Shown here in pieces: positions 27,315 through 36,144 of a stretch of DNA of 64,000 nucleotides. Made by a program: the position numbers and the translations under genes. A model generated the notes under the pieces. That model saw only the letters and a list, made by a program, of their open reading frames with translations, was not told the origin of the DNA and did not search any database. Position 1 is the first letter of the stretch. Each line of letters begins with the position of its first letter. Source of the stretch: Haloplanus sp. HW8-1 (GTDB lineage: Archaea; Halobacteriota; Halobacteria; Halobacteriales; Haloferacaceae); the NCBI RefSeq assembly GCF_023703795.1, contig NZ_CP098518.1, positions 682,001 to 746,000 on the forward strand, given 5' to 3'.

Positions 27315-28496
27315 ATGCTCTCTCTCGCCCTCGCGGGCAAGCCCAACGCGGGCAAGTCCACGTTCTATAAGGCGGCCACGCGGGCCGAGGTGGACGTGGG
27401 GAACTACCCCTTCACGACCATCGACGCCAACCGCGGCGTGACCCACGCACGCACCGACTGTCCGTGTCTCGACCGCGAAACCCGTTGTGGCAACGAGCGC
27501 TGTCGCGATGGCAAGCGCTACGTCCCCGTCGAACTGCTCGACGTGGCCGGCCTCGTACCGGGCGCCCACGAGGGGAAGGGACTCGGCAACCAGTTCCTCG
27601 ACGAACTCACGGACGCCGACGCCATCCTGAACGTCGTCGACGCTTCCGGGGGCACGAACGCCGAGGGCGAACCCGTCGAGGTCGGGACCTACGACCCCGT
27701 CGAGGAGGTGGACTTCGTCGAACGCGAGATGGACCAGTGGCTCGCGGGCATCGTCGACCGCAACTGGGAGGGCGTCGAGCGCAAGTCCCGATCGCCCGAC
27801 TTCGACATCGACGACGTCCTGACCGACGTGCTCACCGGCTTCGGGGCGACGACCGCCGACGTGGCCGCCAGCCTCCGTGCCCTGGAGTATCCCGAGGACC
27901 CAATCCAGTGGACCGACGACCACCGCGCCGACCTCGCCCGGGAGATCCGGGCCCGCACCAAACCCCTCGTCGTCGTCGCCAACAAGGCCGACGTGGCGCC
28001 GCCGGAGAACCTCGAACGCCTTCACGCGTCGGACAAGCCCGTGCTCCCGGCGACCGCGGACGGCGAACTCGCCTTGCGGACGGCGGCGGAGGCGGGTGCC
28101 GTCGACTACGATCCCGGCGACCCGGATTTCGAGATCGTAGGCGATGTGACCGACGCCCAGCGTGACGGGTTGGAGCGCATCCGCGAGGTGATGGACGCCC
28201 ACGGCGGTACCGGCGTCCAGGCCACCCTCGACGCCGCGGTGTACGACCTCCTCGATCGCATCACCGTCTATCCCGTCGGCGACGAGACGAAGTGGACCGA
28301 CGGCACCGGGAACGTGCTTCCCGACGCCGTCCTCCTGCCGCGAGGGTCGACGCCGCCGGACCTCGCCGCCGCCATCCACACCGACATCGCCGAGGGCTAC
28401 CTCCACGCCGTCGACGCTCGCTCCGACCGCCGGATCGGCGAGGACCACGAACTGTCCGAGGGAGACGTAATCAAAATCGTCAGCACCGCGAGCTGA
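27315..28496 (+). CDS. YchF/Obg-like GTPase with TGS domain
   Basis: 393 residues. G1 is [10 protein letters not shown] short Cys-rich insertion ([15 protein letters not shown]) follows the switch region, as in archaeal members. G3 is [16 protein letters not shown] and G4 is ANKAD. A TGS domain closes the protein (about 320-393; [10 protein letters not shown]). This archaeal family is a ribosome-associated translation or stress GTPase. It follows the kinase gene by 37 bp but is a separate, conserved gene. Confidence 0.92.
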   Translation: MLSLALAGKPNAGKSTFYKAATRAEVDVGNYPFTTIDANRGVTHARTDCPCLDRETRCGNERCRDGKRYVPVELLDVAGLVPGAHEGKGLGNQFLDELTDADAILNVVDASGGTNAEGEPVEVGTYDPVEEVDFVEREMDQWLAGIVDRNWEGVERKSRSPDFDIDDVLTDVLTGFGATTADVAASLRALEYPEDPIQWTDDHRADLAREIRARTKPLVVVANKADVAPPENLERLHASDKPVLPATADGELALRTAAEAGAVDYDPGDPDFEIVGDVTDAQRDGLERIREVMDAHGGTGVQATLDAAVYDLLDRITVYPVGDETKWTDGTGNVLPDAVLLPRGSTPPDLAAAIHTDIAEGYLHAVDARSDRRIGEDHELSEGDVIKIVSTAS

Positions 28497-28667
28497 GGCC
28501 GTCGAGACGAGCGACCGCACACCCCGCCCGTCCCGTTCGACTGGATCGACCGGAGGACCACGCCGGGCCGCCAACGGGGCGGATAAACTCACGTCGCGTG
28601 GACAGTTTAATGTAGCGTCGAGGCCGCTCCGGCGAGTTTATTCGAGTTTATTTTCCGGACGGGTGGC

Positions 28668-29789
28668 TCAGTGCAGGTCCGCGACCACGTCCGCCATCAC
28701 GTCTAGCGCCTCGTGGAGCACCTCGGCGTCGGTGGCGTAGGAGATGCGGGCGTGGCCGGCGCCGTTCGCGCCGAAGGCGTCGCCGGGGACGACGATCACC
28801 CCCCGCTCGACGCAGGCGTCCACGAACCCGTCGGGCACCCGGGGCATCGCGTAGAAGGCGCCCTGTGGGGTGGGTACCTCGACGCCCATCGCCTCGAAGC
28901 GGTCGAGCAGCAGGTCACGGCGCTCCTCGAACGTCTCGCGCATCTCCTCGACCTGATCCTGGGGGCCGGTGAGCGCTTCCTCGGCGGCGTACTGGGCCGG
29001 TGCAGAGGCGCAGGCCTGGATGTACTGGTGGACGCGGAGCATCCGCTCGATCCGAGGGGTCGACGCGGTCACCCAGCCCAGCCGCCACCCCGTCATCGAG
29101 TAGGTCTTCGAACAGCCGTTGACGACGACCACGCTGTCGGTGTCGGCGTAGGCGAGCGGCGAGTGGTGGTCGCCGTCGAAGACGAAGTGTTCGTACACCT
29201 CGTCGGAGAGACAGACCACGTCGTGTTCGTCCGCGATGCGGGCGAACTCCCGGACGTCGTCCTCGGAGGAGACGGCGCCGGTCGGATTGCCGGGGCTGTT
29301 GACGACGAACATCGCAGTGTCGTCGGTGATGGCCGCCTCGACGGCGGCGGGATCTAGTGTCAGGTCGTCCCGAAGGGGGACCGGTACGGGCTCGCCGCCC
29401 GCGAGTTTCGTCAGCGCGTCGTAGGAGACGAATCCCGGATCGGGGATGAGCACCTCCTGGCCGGCGTCGACGTGGGCCTCCAAGGCGAGGTGGAGCGCCT
29501 CGCTCCCGCCCGCAGTGGCGATGACGTCCCCGGGATCGACGGCGACGCCCTGGTCGCGCTCGTGTTTGGCGGCGATGGCCTCCCGGAGGGACCGGATCCC
29601 CTTGTTCCCGGTGTAGGCGTCCGCGTCGCCGGCCCGGATGGCCTCGACGGCCGCCTCGCGGGCGTGGACCGGCGCCGGGAAGTCGGGCTGACCGAGGCCG
29701 AGGTTGATGGCGTCCTCCCCGGCCGCCTCGAACACCTCGCGGATGCCGCTGATCGATATCGCTTCCACGCGCGGTGAGAACTCGGCCAT
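28668..29789 (-). CDS. class I/II aminotransferase
   Basis: 373 residues from the ATG at 29789; a GTG directly before it at 29792 is also possible. It is a fold-type I PLP enzyme: NSPGNPTGAV, the cofactor-contacting LSDEVYEHFV, the Schiff-base Lys in GCSKTYSMTGWRLGW, and a C-terminal Arg (GHARISYA) for the substrate carboxylate. It is aspartate/aromatic-type (subgroup I gamma); the exact amino donor cannot be told. The start overlaps the stop of a 52-residue upstream gene (TGATG). Confidence 0.92.
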   Translation of the reverse strand: MAEFSPRVEAISISGIREVFEAAGEDAINLGLGQPDFPAPVHAREAAVEAIRAGDADAYTGNKGIRSLREAIAAKHERDQGVAVDPGDVIATAGGSEALHLALEAHVDAGQEVLIPDPGFVSYDALTKLAGGEPVPVPLRDDLTLDPAAVEAAITDDTAMFVVNSPGNPTGAVSSEDDVREFARIADEHDVVCLSDEVYEHFVFDGDHHSPLAYADTDSVVVVNGCSKTYSMTGWRLGWVTASTPRIERMLRVHQYIQACASAPAQYAAEEALTGPQDQVEEMRETFEERRDLLLDRFEAMGVEVPTPQGAFYAMPRVPDGFVDACVERGVIVVPGDAFGANGAGHARISYATDAEVLHEALDVMADVVADLH

Positions 29790-29947
29790 CACTCTCCCTC
29801 GTAGGCGTCCCGCAGTGTCGCGACGTGATCGCCGAGTTGGGACAGCGCGCTATCGGCGTCGACGTAGCCGTCGTCGTACTCGTCGTAGACACGTTCGGCG
29901 GCATCGAGGAAGGTCGCCACCTCCGCGTCGAGGTCGTTTGGTGCCAT
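29789..29947 (-). CDS. small acidic protein coupled to the aminotransferase gene
   Basis: 52 residues (MAPNDLDAEVATFLDAAERV at the start, ending LRDAYEGE), very acidic and helical with no Cys. The stop codon overlaps the aminotransferase start (TGATG). A long upstream extension of this frame runs into the opposite helicase gene and is a shadow. It is similar in style to small haloarchaeal proteins of unknown function. Confidence 0.65.
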   Translation of the reverse strand: MAPNDLDAEVATFLDAAERVYDEYDDGYVDADSALSQLGDHVATLRDAYEGE

Positions 29948-30000
29948 ACTGGACGGGGGGGACGGAGGGCATATATTTCCACCCCTCCTACCGCGTCGTC

Positions 30001-31353
30001 GTGACCCTCGTCGCTCGGTTCGAGGACGGCACGATCCGCCTGAACGGCGACCTCGCTCCCGCCGTCGCCGACACGCTCCCCGCCGACGTCGCGTTCGACG
30101 ATCGGAGCGGCACCTACCGGGCGCCCGCCCACCGCTACGCCGCCCTCCGACGAGCCCTCGAGGACGCCGGCGTCGCCTACGAGGACCGCGTACTCGACCT
30201 CCCCGACCTCGGCCTGTCGACGACGTACGACCTCCGCGAGTACCAGCGGAAGGCCCTGGAGGCGTGGCTGGACAACGACCGTCGAGGGGTTCTCGAACTC
30301 CCGACGGGCAGTGGGAAGACCGTCGTCGCCGTCGCCGCCTTGGCCGCGCTGTCCACACCGACGTTGGTGGTCGTCCCCACCGTCGACCTACTGACCCAGT
30401 GGCGCCGCGAACTGGCGACGGAGTTCTCCGTCCCGGTCGGCCAGCTCGGCGGCGGCGAGCAGACCGTCGAGGACCTCACCGTCGCGACCTACGACTCCGC
30501 GTACCTCCGTGCCGACGAGGTTGGCGACCGCTTCGGCTTCGTCGTCTTCGACGAGGCCCACCACCTCGGCGGCGAGGGATACCGCGACGTCGCTCGACTG
30601 CTTCCCGCACCCGCCCGCCTGGGGCTGACCGCGACGTTCGAGCGTCCGGACGGCGCTCACGCGGTCGTCGCGGACCTCGTCGGCCCGGTCGTCTACGAGT
30701 TATCGGCCGACGACCTGGCCGGCGAGCATCTCGCCGACTACGAACTCCGGCGGATCGAGGTGGAACTCTCGCCTACGGAGCGCGAGGCCTACGAGGCCGC
30801 ACAGGGGACGTTCGTCGATTACCTCCGGTCCTCGGGGCTCTCGCTGTCGAGCGGGAGCGACTATCGGGAACTCGTCAAGCGGTCGGGAAGCGACCCCCGC
30901 GCCCGGGAGGCGCTGCTCGCCAAGCAGGAGGCACGCGAGATCATGATGAACGCCGGCGCGAAGGTGTCGGCGCTCGAACGCCTCCTCGACCGTCACCGCG
31001 ACGAACGGATCATCGTCTTCACCGCCCACACCGACCTCGTCTATCGACTCTCGGAACGGTTTCTCATCCCCGCGGTCACCGCCGAGACGGGCGCGAGCGA
31101 ACGCCGTGCCGTCCTCGATCGGTTCCGCGAGGGGACGTACACGCGCGTCGTGGCCGCCAACGTCCTCGACGAGGGGGTGGACGTGCCGGACGCGAGCGTC
31201 GCCGTCGTGCTCTCGGGCAGCGGGAGCGAACGCGAGTTCACCCAGCGGTTGGGCCGGATCCTCCGTCCGAAAGAAGACGGTCGGACCGCCATCTGTTACG
31301 AGGTAGTGAGCGCCGAGACGGCCGAGGAACGGGTGGCCGAACGTCGGCGCTAG
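30001..31353 (+). CDS. XPB-type DNA helicase
   Basis: 450 residues, GTG start at 30001, just past the divergent small gene. An N-terminal damage-recognition-like segment (about 1-70) precedes the SF2 motor: Walker A LPTGSGKT, DEAH box FDEAHH, GLTATFER, and the C-lobe motifs VAANVLDEGVDVPD and QRLGRILRP. Archaeal XPB works with the nuclease Bax1 in DNA repair. A Bax1 homologue is encoded downstream with one gene between, which supports the call. Confidence 0.9.
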   Translation: MTLVARFEDGTIRLNGDLAPAVADTLPADVAFDDRSGTYRAPAHRYAALRRALEDAGVAYEDRVLDLPDLGLSTTYDLREYQRKALEAWLDNDRRGVLELPTGSGKTVVAVAALAALSTPTLVVVPTVDLLTQWRRELATEFSVPVGQLGGGEQTVEDLTVATYDSAYLRADEVGDRFGFVVFDEAHHLGGEGYRDVARLLPAPARLGLTATFERPDGAHAVVADLVGPVVYELSADDLAGEHLADYELRRIEVELSPTEREAYEAAQGTFVDYLRSSGLSLSSGSDYRELVKRSGSDPRAREALLAKQEAREIMMNAGAKVSALERLLDRHRDERIIVFTAHTDLVYRLSERFLIPAVTAETGASERRAVLDRFREGTYTRVVAANVLDEGVDVPDASVAVVLSGSGSEREFTQRLGRILRPKEDGRTAICYEVVSAETAEERVAERRR

Positions 31354-31736
31354 ACGAGCGAGGACTGCACCGATCCGTTGCCCGAGAACTCCGCGTACGC
31401 GACGTCCTCGAAGTCGAACGCGACCGATCGCTGCTCGCCGCCGGGGACGGTCACCTCCCGGGAGCGTTCGGCCGCATCGTCGCCGACTGTCACCCGGATT
31501 CTGAGGGTTCGGGTCCGCTCGACGCCCGAGGGGTTGGTGACCGTCGCCAGCACGCGCAGGTGGCTCCCGGCGGCCTCCTCGATGCGTAGGTCGCTCACGG
31601 TCATCGACGCTCCGTCGGTCGGCGCGGCCGTCGGCTCGCCGGGGTCCGGGGGGCCCCGTGGGCCGGTGGCGGCCATCGAGGTACAGCCGGGCGCGAGGGC
31701 GAGGCCGAGCAGGCAGAGCACGCGACGCCGGTCCAT
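31350..31736 (-). CDS. predicted lipoprotein of unknown function
   Basis: 128 residues. A basic N-terminus (MDRRRVLCLLGLALAPGC) ends in a lipobox Cys18. A Pro/Thr-rich spacer and a beta-rich domain of FxLYD-like shape (LRVLATVTNPSGVERTRTLR, VTVPGGEQRSVAFDF) follow. It is probably exported and lipid-anchored. It overlaps the XPB gene end by 4 bp in tail-to-tail orientation and separates XPB from Bax1, though on the other strand. Confidence 0.75.
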   Translation of the reverse strand: MDRRRVLCLLGLALAPGCTSMAATGPRGPPDPGEPTAAPTDGASMTVSDLRIEEAAGSHLRVLATVTNPSGVERTRTLRIRVTVGDDAAERSREVTVPGGEQRSVAFDFEDVAYAEFSGNGSVQSSLV

Positions 31737-31817
31737 ACCTGACCCACCTCCGCGACCGACAAGAGCGTTGTGCGTCCGGGCGGCGGGGTTTTATCCACGG
31801 AGCGTCGAACGGCGTCC

Positions 31818-33320
31818 GTGCTCCGGAAGGATCTGCTCCGGGTGTCGCGGGCCGGCGGCGGCTACCAGCCGCAGTTCGCGGCGCGCGCGGATCGCCCGCT
31901 GGCGGCGCGCGTCCTCGGCGCGTTCGCCGACCACGTGGGAGAGTCCAGAGCCAGCCTCGACGACGCGCTCGCGGCTCTGGAGGCCGACGCCGACGACTTC
32001 AAACTCGTCCGCGGGTTCGCGACACTCTGTGAGCGCGACGCCACCTTCGAGACGCAGGCTGCGCTCCCGCCGGAACGGGCGCGCCGGATCGCCTTCGAGG
32101 CCGCGGAGGCGGTCGGCGTCGTGACCGAGGCGGACCGCGACCGGGCGCTCGCTCGCGCCGCCGACCGCCTCGGCGTCGAGGCCGGGGTCCTCGACGACGC
32201 GCTGTACGCCGACCGCGAGTCCCGACAGGTGCTCGCCGCGTTCGACCCGCGGTGGACGCCGGACGAACTCCTCGACCAGTACGGCCTCTCGCTCGCTCAG
32301 ACCGCGCTGTTCGACGCCGTCGAGGTACGCGTCCGGAGTTCGGATCCGAAAGCGCTGGTCTCGGCGGTCAAGCGCCTCGGACTGATGTACGAGGTGTGCC
32401 GCACGGACGCGGGCCGGGAGGTGGTGGTGACCGGTCCCGATCACCTCTTTCGGCGGAGTCGCCGGTACGGCACCGCCTTCGCCCGCCTGCTCCGGTCGGT
32501 CGCGAAGACGGCCGACTGGCGGCTCGCGGCCACCGTCGACGACCGCGGCACCGAGCGCGAACTCGTCCTCACCGACGACGACGTGAGCGTCCCCGGTGTG
32601 GATCCACTCGCCGACCCGACCTACGACAGCGGCGTCGAGGCCGACTTCGCCGCGCGGTTCGCGGCGCTCGACCTCGACTGGGACCTCGTGCGCGAACCCG
32701 AACCGCTGGCGGTCGGCACGCGGGTGATGATCCCCGATTTCGCCTTCGACTATCGCTTCGGCGGCTTCCGTGTCTTCTTCGAGATCATGGGCTTCTGGAC
32801 CCCCGAGTACGTCACGAAGAAACTCGGCCAGTTGGCCGACGTCGAGGACGTCGAGATGCTCGTCGCCGTCGACGAGAGCCTGGGCGTCAGCGAGGAGATC
32901 GAGGCCCGGGACCACCGCGCGATCACCTACACGGGGGCGGTCCGGGTGAAGGACGTGGTCGACGCCCTCCGGCGCTACGAGGCTGACCTGGTCGCCGAAA
33001 CGCGGGCGGACCTGCCCGACGAACTCCGCCCCGAGGCCGACGTGATCTCACTCGCCGACCTCGCGGCGGAGCGGGGGGTGAGCGAGGACGCCCTCGATGG
33101 GGTTGCCTTCCCCGACCACGAACGGGTGGGTCGAACGTTGGTTCGGCCGGCGGTACTGGAGGCGATCGCGTCGGCGCTCGACCCCGGCATGACGCTCGAC
33201 GAGGTCGAGGCGCGACTGGCCGAAGACGACCTCACCGAGACGAGCGCCGTCCTCTCCCGAGTCGGCTACGAGGTGGTCTGGGAGGGGTTGAGCGGCGGGA
33301 CGATCCGCGGGACGGACTGA
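31818..33320 (+). CDS. Bax1-like DUF790 nuclease, partner of XPB
   Basis: 500 residues, GTG start at 31818, with a TATA-like GTTTTATCC about 28 bp before it. The DUF790 family is the archaeal Bax1, a structure-specific endonuclease that binds XPB helicase in nucleotide-excision-like repair. A conserved nuclease-like block is seen at VMIPDFAFDYRFGGFRVFFE, then IMGFWTPEYVTKKLGQLADV, matching the D...E...K core. The helicase gene sits about 460 bp upstream on the same strand. Confidence 0.88.
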   Translation: MLRKDLLRVSRAGGGYQPQFAARADRPLAARVLGAFADHVGESRASLDDALAALEADADDFKLVRGFATLCERDATFETQAALPPERARRIAFEAAEAVGVVTEADRDRALARAADRLGVEAGVLDDALYADRESRQVLAAFDPRWTPDELLDQYGLSLAQTALFDAVEVRVRSSDPKALVSAVKRLGLMYEVCRTDAGREVVVTGPDHLFRRSRRYGTAFARLLRSVAKTADWRLAATVDDRGTERELVLTDDDVSVPGVDPLADPTYDSGVEADFAARFAALDLDWDLVREPEPLAVGTRVMIPDFAFDYRFGGFRVFFEIMGFWTPEYVTKKLGQLADVEDVEMLVAVDESLGVSEEIEARDHRAITYTGAVRVKDVVDALRRYEADLVAETRADLPDELRPEADVISLADLAAERGVSEDALDGVAFPDHERVGRTLVRPAVLEAIASALDPGMTLDEVEARLAEDDLTETSAVLSRVGYEVVWEGLSGGTIRGTD

Positions 33321-33424
33321 ACGCCTCGACGTCGTCACCGGGGGCCGATCTCAGGATCCGTGAGGAGCGGTGTGTGTCGTATACGTACACCGTATGTCGC
33401 GATATCGAATTCGGCACCCGCAAT

Positions 33425-33451
33425 AGTTGAGACTGGTCGTCTCAATGCATA
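33425..33451. repeat. 27-bp hairpin element, copy A
   Basis: The arms TTGAGAC and GTCTCAA form a perfect 7-bp stem with a 5-nt loop, followed by TGCATA. The same element occurs at 34348-34374 and 58525-58551 with differences confined mainly to the loop side. It could be the end of an IS200/IS605-type element or another recombination-prone hairpin; this is not established. Confidence 0.6.
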
Positions 33452-33554
33452 CGGTTCTCGAACTCCTTCGCGATGGACAGTGATTCACCTTCAGCAATTT
33501 CGTAGCTTTCATACCTAACACTCTTCACAGCGGATGGCGTACCTTCTTTCAACG

Positions 33555-33926
33555 ATGTCCATCGACCGAGATACATTCGAGAACACGAGCGAGGACGAGC
33601 TCGCGGATCTTTCGGTCCCTGACCAAGTCCTCGGGTTTCTCGCCACCAACGAGGATCGAGCGTTCAAGGCTCGCGAGATCGCCTCCCAGATCGGCGTCGA
33701 CGAGGGGGCGGTGAGCACTGCACTCTCACGACTGAAGGACCGCGGTCTGGTCGAACACAAGGCGACGTACTGGGCGATAACCGACAACGACGAGCGACTC
33801 GAGGGGTACAGCGGCTACGAACGGGCGACTGCTCTGTTCAACGAGCAACTCGGCACAGAAGACAAGGAATCTTGGCGCGAACACGCGCCCAGCGAGTCAC
33901 ACCCGAGCGTTGAGGATGAACAGTGA
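33555..33926 (+). CDS. winged-helix protein, likely antitoxin (copy 1)
   Basis: 123 residues from the ATG at 33555 (MSIDRDTFENTSEDELADLS); an ATG at 33534 would add 7. A MarR/HTH-24-like winged helix is clear (AFKAREIASQIGVDEGAVST, then ALSRLKDRGLVEHK). The acidic C-terminal tail ends PSVEDEQ. The stop overlaps the GTG of the PemK-type toxin gene, a typical toxin-antitoxin arrangement in which the DNA-binding partner neutralises the toxin and represses the operon. That role is inferred. Confidence 0.8.
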   Translation: MSIDRDTFENTSEDELADLSVPDQVLGFLATNEDRAFKAREIASQIGVDEGAVSTALSRLKDRGLVEHKATYWAITDNDERLEGYSGYERATALFNEQLGTEDKESWREHAPSESHPSVEDEQ

Positions 33927-34273
33927 CCAACGGAGAACCACCAATTTTCGACCGTGGCGACGTCGTCTACGGCGATGACCCGTTCAAAGGTGACGAGGAC
34001 GCTCGGCCTTGGCTCATTCTTTCAAACCACGAAGGGCGTCCGTTCCACGGCGAGCAGTATATCGCGCTCACGCTGACGTCGAAATCATGGATGGATGGAC
34101 TCATCGACATTCCCGAGGAGAGTTGGCTTCGTGGCGGTACGCCAGATGAGAGCCGGATCGTTCCCTGGGGTGTGCAATCGATAAGCTGCGAGGATATCGA
34201 TTTCTGGCAGGGCAATCTGGCAGATGGTATCGTCGATAACGCGACTACTGCTCTCGTCAAAGAATTATGGTAG
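33923..34273 (+). CDS. PemK/MazF-like toxin (copy 1)
   Basis: 116 residues, GTG start at 33923 overlapping the previous stop. The fold signature is an N-terminal RGDVVYGDDP strand, RPWLILSNHEGRPFHGEQYI and IVPWGVQSI, which fits the PemK-like SH3-barrel endoribonucleases. The expected toxin activity is mRNA cleavage. Intact, in contrast to its downstream copy. Confidence 0.8.
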   Translation: MTNGEPPIFDRGDVVYGDDPFKGDEDARPWLILSNHEGRPFHGEQYIALTLTSKSWMDGLIDIPEESWLRGGTPDESRIVPWGVQSISCEDIDFWQGNLADGIVDNATTALVKELW

Positions 34274-34347
34274 CTACTTTCGAGTACTCACGTCTCTACG
34301 CGTTACACCTTCTTCTGAACGAAGTCTCAACTTCCACGGCTCACAGT

Positions 34348-34374
34348 AGTTGAGACTGGCTCTCTCAATGCATA
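34348..34374. repeat. 27-bp hairpin element, copy B
   Basis: Same element as at 33425, with TTGAGA/TCTCAA arms (6 bp) and a changed loop side, again followed by TGCATA. It opens duplication copy 2. Confidence 0.6.
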
Positions 34375-34477
34375 CGGTTCTCGAACTCCTTCGCGATGGA
34401 CAGTGATTCTCCTTCAGCAATTTCGTAGCTTTCACACCTAACACTCTTCACAGCGGATGGCGTACCTTCTTTCAACG

Positions 34478-34849
34478 ATGTCCATCGACCGAGACACATT
34501 CGAGAACACGAGCGAGGACGAACTCGCGGATCTTTCGGTCCCTGACCAAGTCCTCGGATTTCTCGCCGCCAACGAGGATCGGGCGTTCAAGGCTCGCGAG
34601 ATCGCCTCCAAGATCGGCGTCGACGAGGGGGCGGTGAGTACTGCACTCTCACGATTGAAGGGCCGCGGTCTGGTCGAACACAAGGCGACGTACTGGGCGA
34701 TAACCGACGACGACGAGCGACTTGACGGGTACAGCGGCTACGAACGGGCGACTGCGCTGTTCAACGAGCAACTCGACACAGAAGACAAGGAGTCTTGGCG
34801 TGAACACGCGCCCAGCGAATCACACCCGAGCGTTGAGGATGAACAGTGA
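34478..34849 (+). CDS. winged-helix protein, likely antitoxin (copy 2)
   Basis: 123 residues, near-identical to the protein at 33555 with a few changes (for example LAANEDRAF, IASKIGVDE, LKGRGLVEH). The winged helix is intact. It is followed by a toxin gene with a nonsense codon, so this copy may serve as an extra antitoxin or repressor. Confidence 0.8.
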   Translation: MSIDRDTFENTSEDELADLSVPDQVLGFLAANEDRAFKAREIASKIGVDEGAVSTALSRLKGRGLVEHKATYWAITDDDERLDGYSGYERATALFNEQLDTEDKESWREHAPSESHPSVEDEQ

Positions 34850-35196
34850 CCAACGAAGAGATACCAATTTTCGACCGTGGCGACGTCGTCTACGGCGATG
34901 ATCCGTTCAAAGGTGGCGAGGAGGCTCGGCCTTGGCTCATTCTCTCGAACCATGAAGCTCGTCCGTTCCACGGCGAGCAGTATATCGCGCTCACGCTGAC
35001 GTCGAAATCATGGATGGATGGCCTCATCGACATTCCTGAGGAGAGTTGGCTTCGTGGCGGTACGCCAGACGAGAGCCGGATCGTTCCATGGGGCGTGCAA
35101 TCGATCGGCCACGAGGACATCGATTTCTGGTAGAGTCGTCTGGCGGATGATATCGTCGATAACGCGACTACTGCTCTCGTCAAAGAATTACGGTAG
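34846..35196 (+). pseudogene. PemK/MazF-like toxin copy 2, interrupted by a TAG codon
   Basis: Compared with copy 1, the codon after Trp95 (DIDFW) is TAG instead of CAG, at 35131-35133, ending the product at 95 residues. Beyond it the frame stays intact to the original stop at 35194-35196 (ADDIVDNATTALVKEL). The C-terminal helix is therefore lost and the toxin is probably inactive. The rest of the protein is highly conserved between the copies. Confidence 0.85.
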
Positions 35197-35489
35197 CTCC
35201 TTTCGAGTACTCACGTCTCTGCGCGTTACACCTTCTTCTGAACGAAGTCTCAAATCCCCACAACTCGGAGGGTGGTATTGATGCGTGTATTCTGTTTTTT
35301 CATTCCAACAAAATACATCACAAGTTTCTGACTAACCCTGAAATTCGTTTCAGCAACACTCCGCAATTTCGAAGCAACCCACCGTCTCTTAGAGTGCCGC
35401 CACTATCGTGAGAAAGCAAGTCGCTAATCACTGTAATGCCGCAGCTGAAAATGATAATCCTTAATATTTTGTGCTGCCTACATTGTTAT

Positions 35490-35918
35490 ATGAGTGTGGT
35501 CAGCGTCTCGATGCCGGAGGAGTTGCTTAACCGAATCGACCAGTTCGCGGACGATCACGGCTATACTGGTCGCAGTGAAGTACTTCGTGAGGCGAGTCGG
35601 AACCTCCTCGGTGAGTTCGAGGATACGAAACTCGAAGATCGAGACTTGATGGGTGTCGTCACGGTGGTCTTCGATTACGAAACGACAAGTGTCGAGGAAA
35701 AGATGATGCACCTCCGCCACGAGCACGAGGACATCGTCGCTTCGAACTTCCATAGCCACGTCGGCGGCCATCATTGCATGGAACTGTTCGTACTCGAAGG
35801 GTCGCTCGAAGAGATTTCGACGTTCGTCGGGAAGATTCGAGCGACGAAGGACACGCTCACAATCGACTACTCAGTGCTACCCGTCGACGACTTCGGCCCG
35901 CTGGCCGATATGAACTGA
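35490..35918 (+). CDS. NikR-type nickel-responsive regulator 1
   Basis: 142 residues from the ATG at 35490; upstream Met codons lie in AT-rich leader. A ribbon-helix-helix domain ([20 protein letters not shown]) is joined to an ACT-like metal domain. The NikR nickel ligands are all present by alignment to the family: His77, His88, His90 and Cys96 (FHSH then HHC). TTAATATTTT at about 35461-35470 is a likely TATA box. It probably controls the ABC transporter that follows. Confidence 0.88.
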   Translation: MSVVSVSMPEELLNRIDQFADDHGYTGRSEVLREASRNLLGEFEDTKLEDRDLMGVVTVVFDYETTSVEEKMMHLRHEHEDIVASNFHSHVGGHHCMELFVLEGSLEEISTFVGKIRATKDTLTIDYSVLPVDDFGPLADMN

Positions 35919-35935
35919 TACTGTTTTGCCCCTTC

Positions 35936-35990
35936 CGGCGAGCCTACTTCATTCCGCTCGTTCCACTCGCTCCAGTCAGTAGGCTCGCCG
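35936..35990. terminator. 13-bp perfect inverted repeat after nikR1
   Basis: CGGCGAGCCTACT (35936-35948) pairs exactly with AGTAGGCTCGCCG (35978-35990) across a 29-nt loop. It starts 18 bp after the nikR1 stop. It may be a transcription terminator or mRNA-stabilising hairpin, or a remnant of mobile DNA. There is no T-run. Confidence 0.4.
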
Positions 35991-36076
35991 ACATCCCACT
36001 CGCTCCCTGCGGTCGCTCGCGGGATTCTCGCTGAATTCACGCCGACTCTAGCAATATCTGCGAATTCTATCCTCTA

Positions 36077-36144
36077 TCAGTATTAACTATCTTTGTTGGA
36101 ATCACAGCTATTATTATGAATGCTTCTAGAGTTAGCAATACTGA
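36077..36144. promoter_or_regulatory. promoter region of the NitT/TauT-type transporter with paired half-sites
   Basis: TCAGTATT (36077-36084) and AATACTGA (36137-36144) are a perfect 8-bp inverted pair flanking the promoter, the second touching the ATG. TAGCAATA also occurs twice (36049-36056 and 36133-36140). CTATTATT at about 36108-36115 is a TATA candidate 28 bp before the start. These may be sites for one of the NikR-type regulators. Confidence 0.35.

Larger units (their letters stand above)
33425..34330. repeat. tandem duplication, copy 1 (toxin-antitoxin unit)
   Basis: A unit of about 0.9 kb is present twice in direct orientation, with a constant offset of 923 bp. It begins with a 27-bp hairpin element (33425-33451), contains an HTH gene and a PemK-type toxin gene, and ends near GAACGAAGTCTCAA. 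By eye the copies are about 95% identical. Copy 1 keeps both genes intact. Confidence 0.9.
34348..35253. repeat. tandem duplication, copy 2 (toxin-antitoxin unit)
   Basis: Second copy of the 0.9-kb unit, 923 bp downstream of the first, starting with hairpin element copy B. Substitutions are scattered along it, so the duplication is not brand new. The toxin gene in this copy has a premature stop. Confidence 0.9.

Noticed and set aside
33425-33540. 28-codon minus-strand frame conserved in both toxin-unit leaders
   Set aside because: It is kept in both copies with few changes, but the duplication itself explains this. There is no start context or known relative, so it is not called a gene.
35254-35489. 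Possible coding remnant upstream of nikR1
   Set aside because: A frame of about 30 codons before a stop looks mildly coding, but no family is recognisable and it has an internal stop just upstream.
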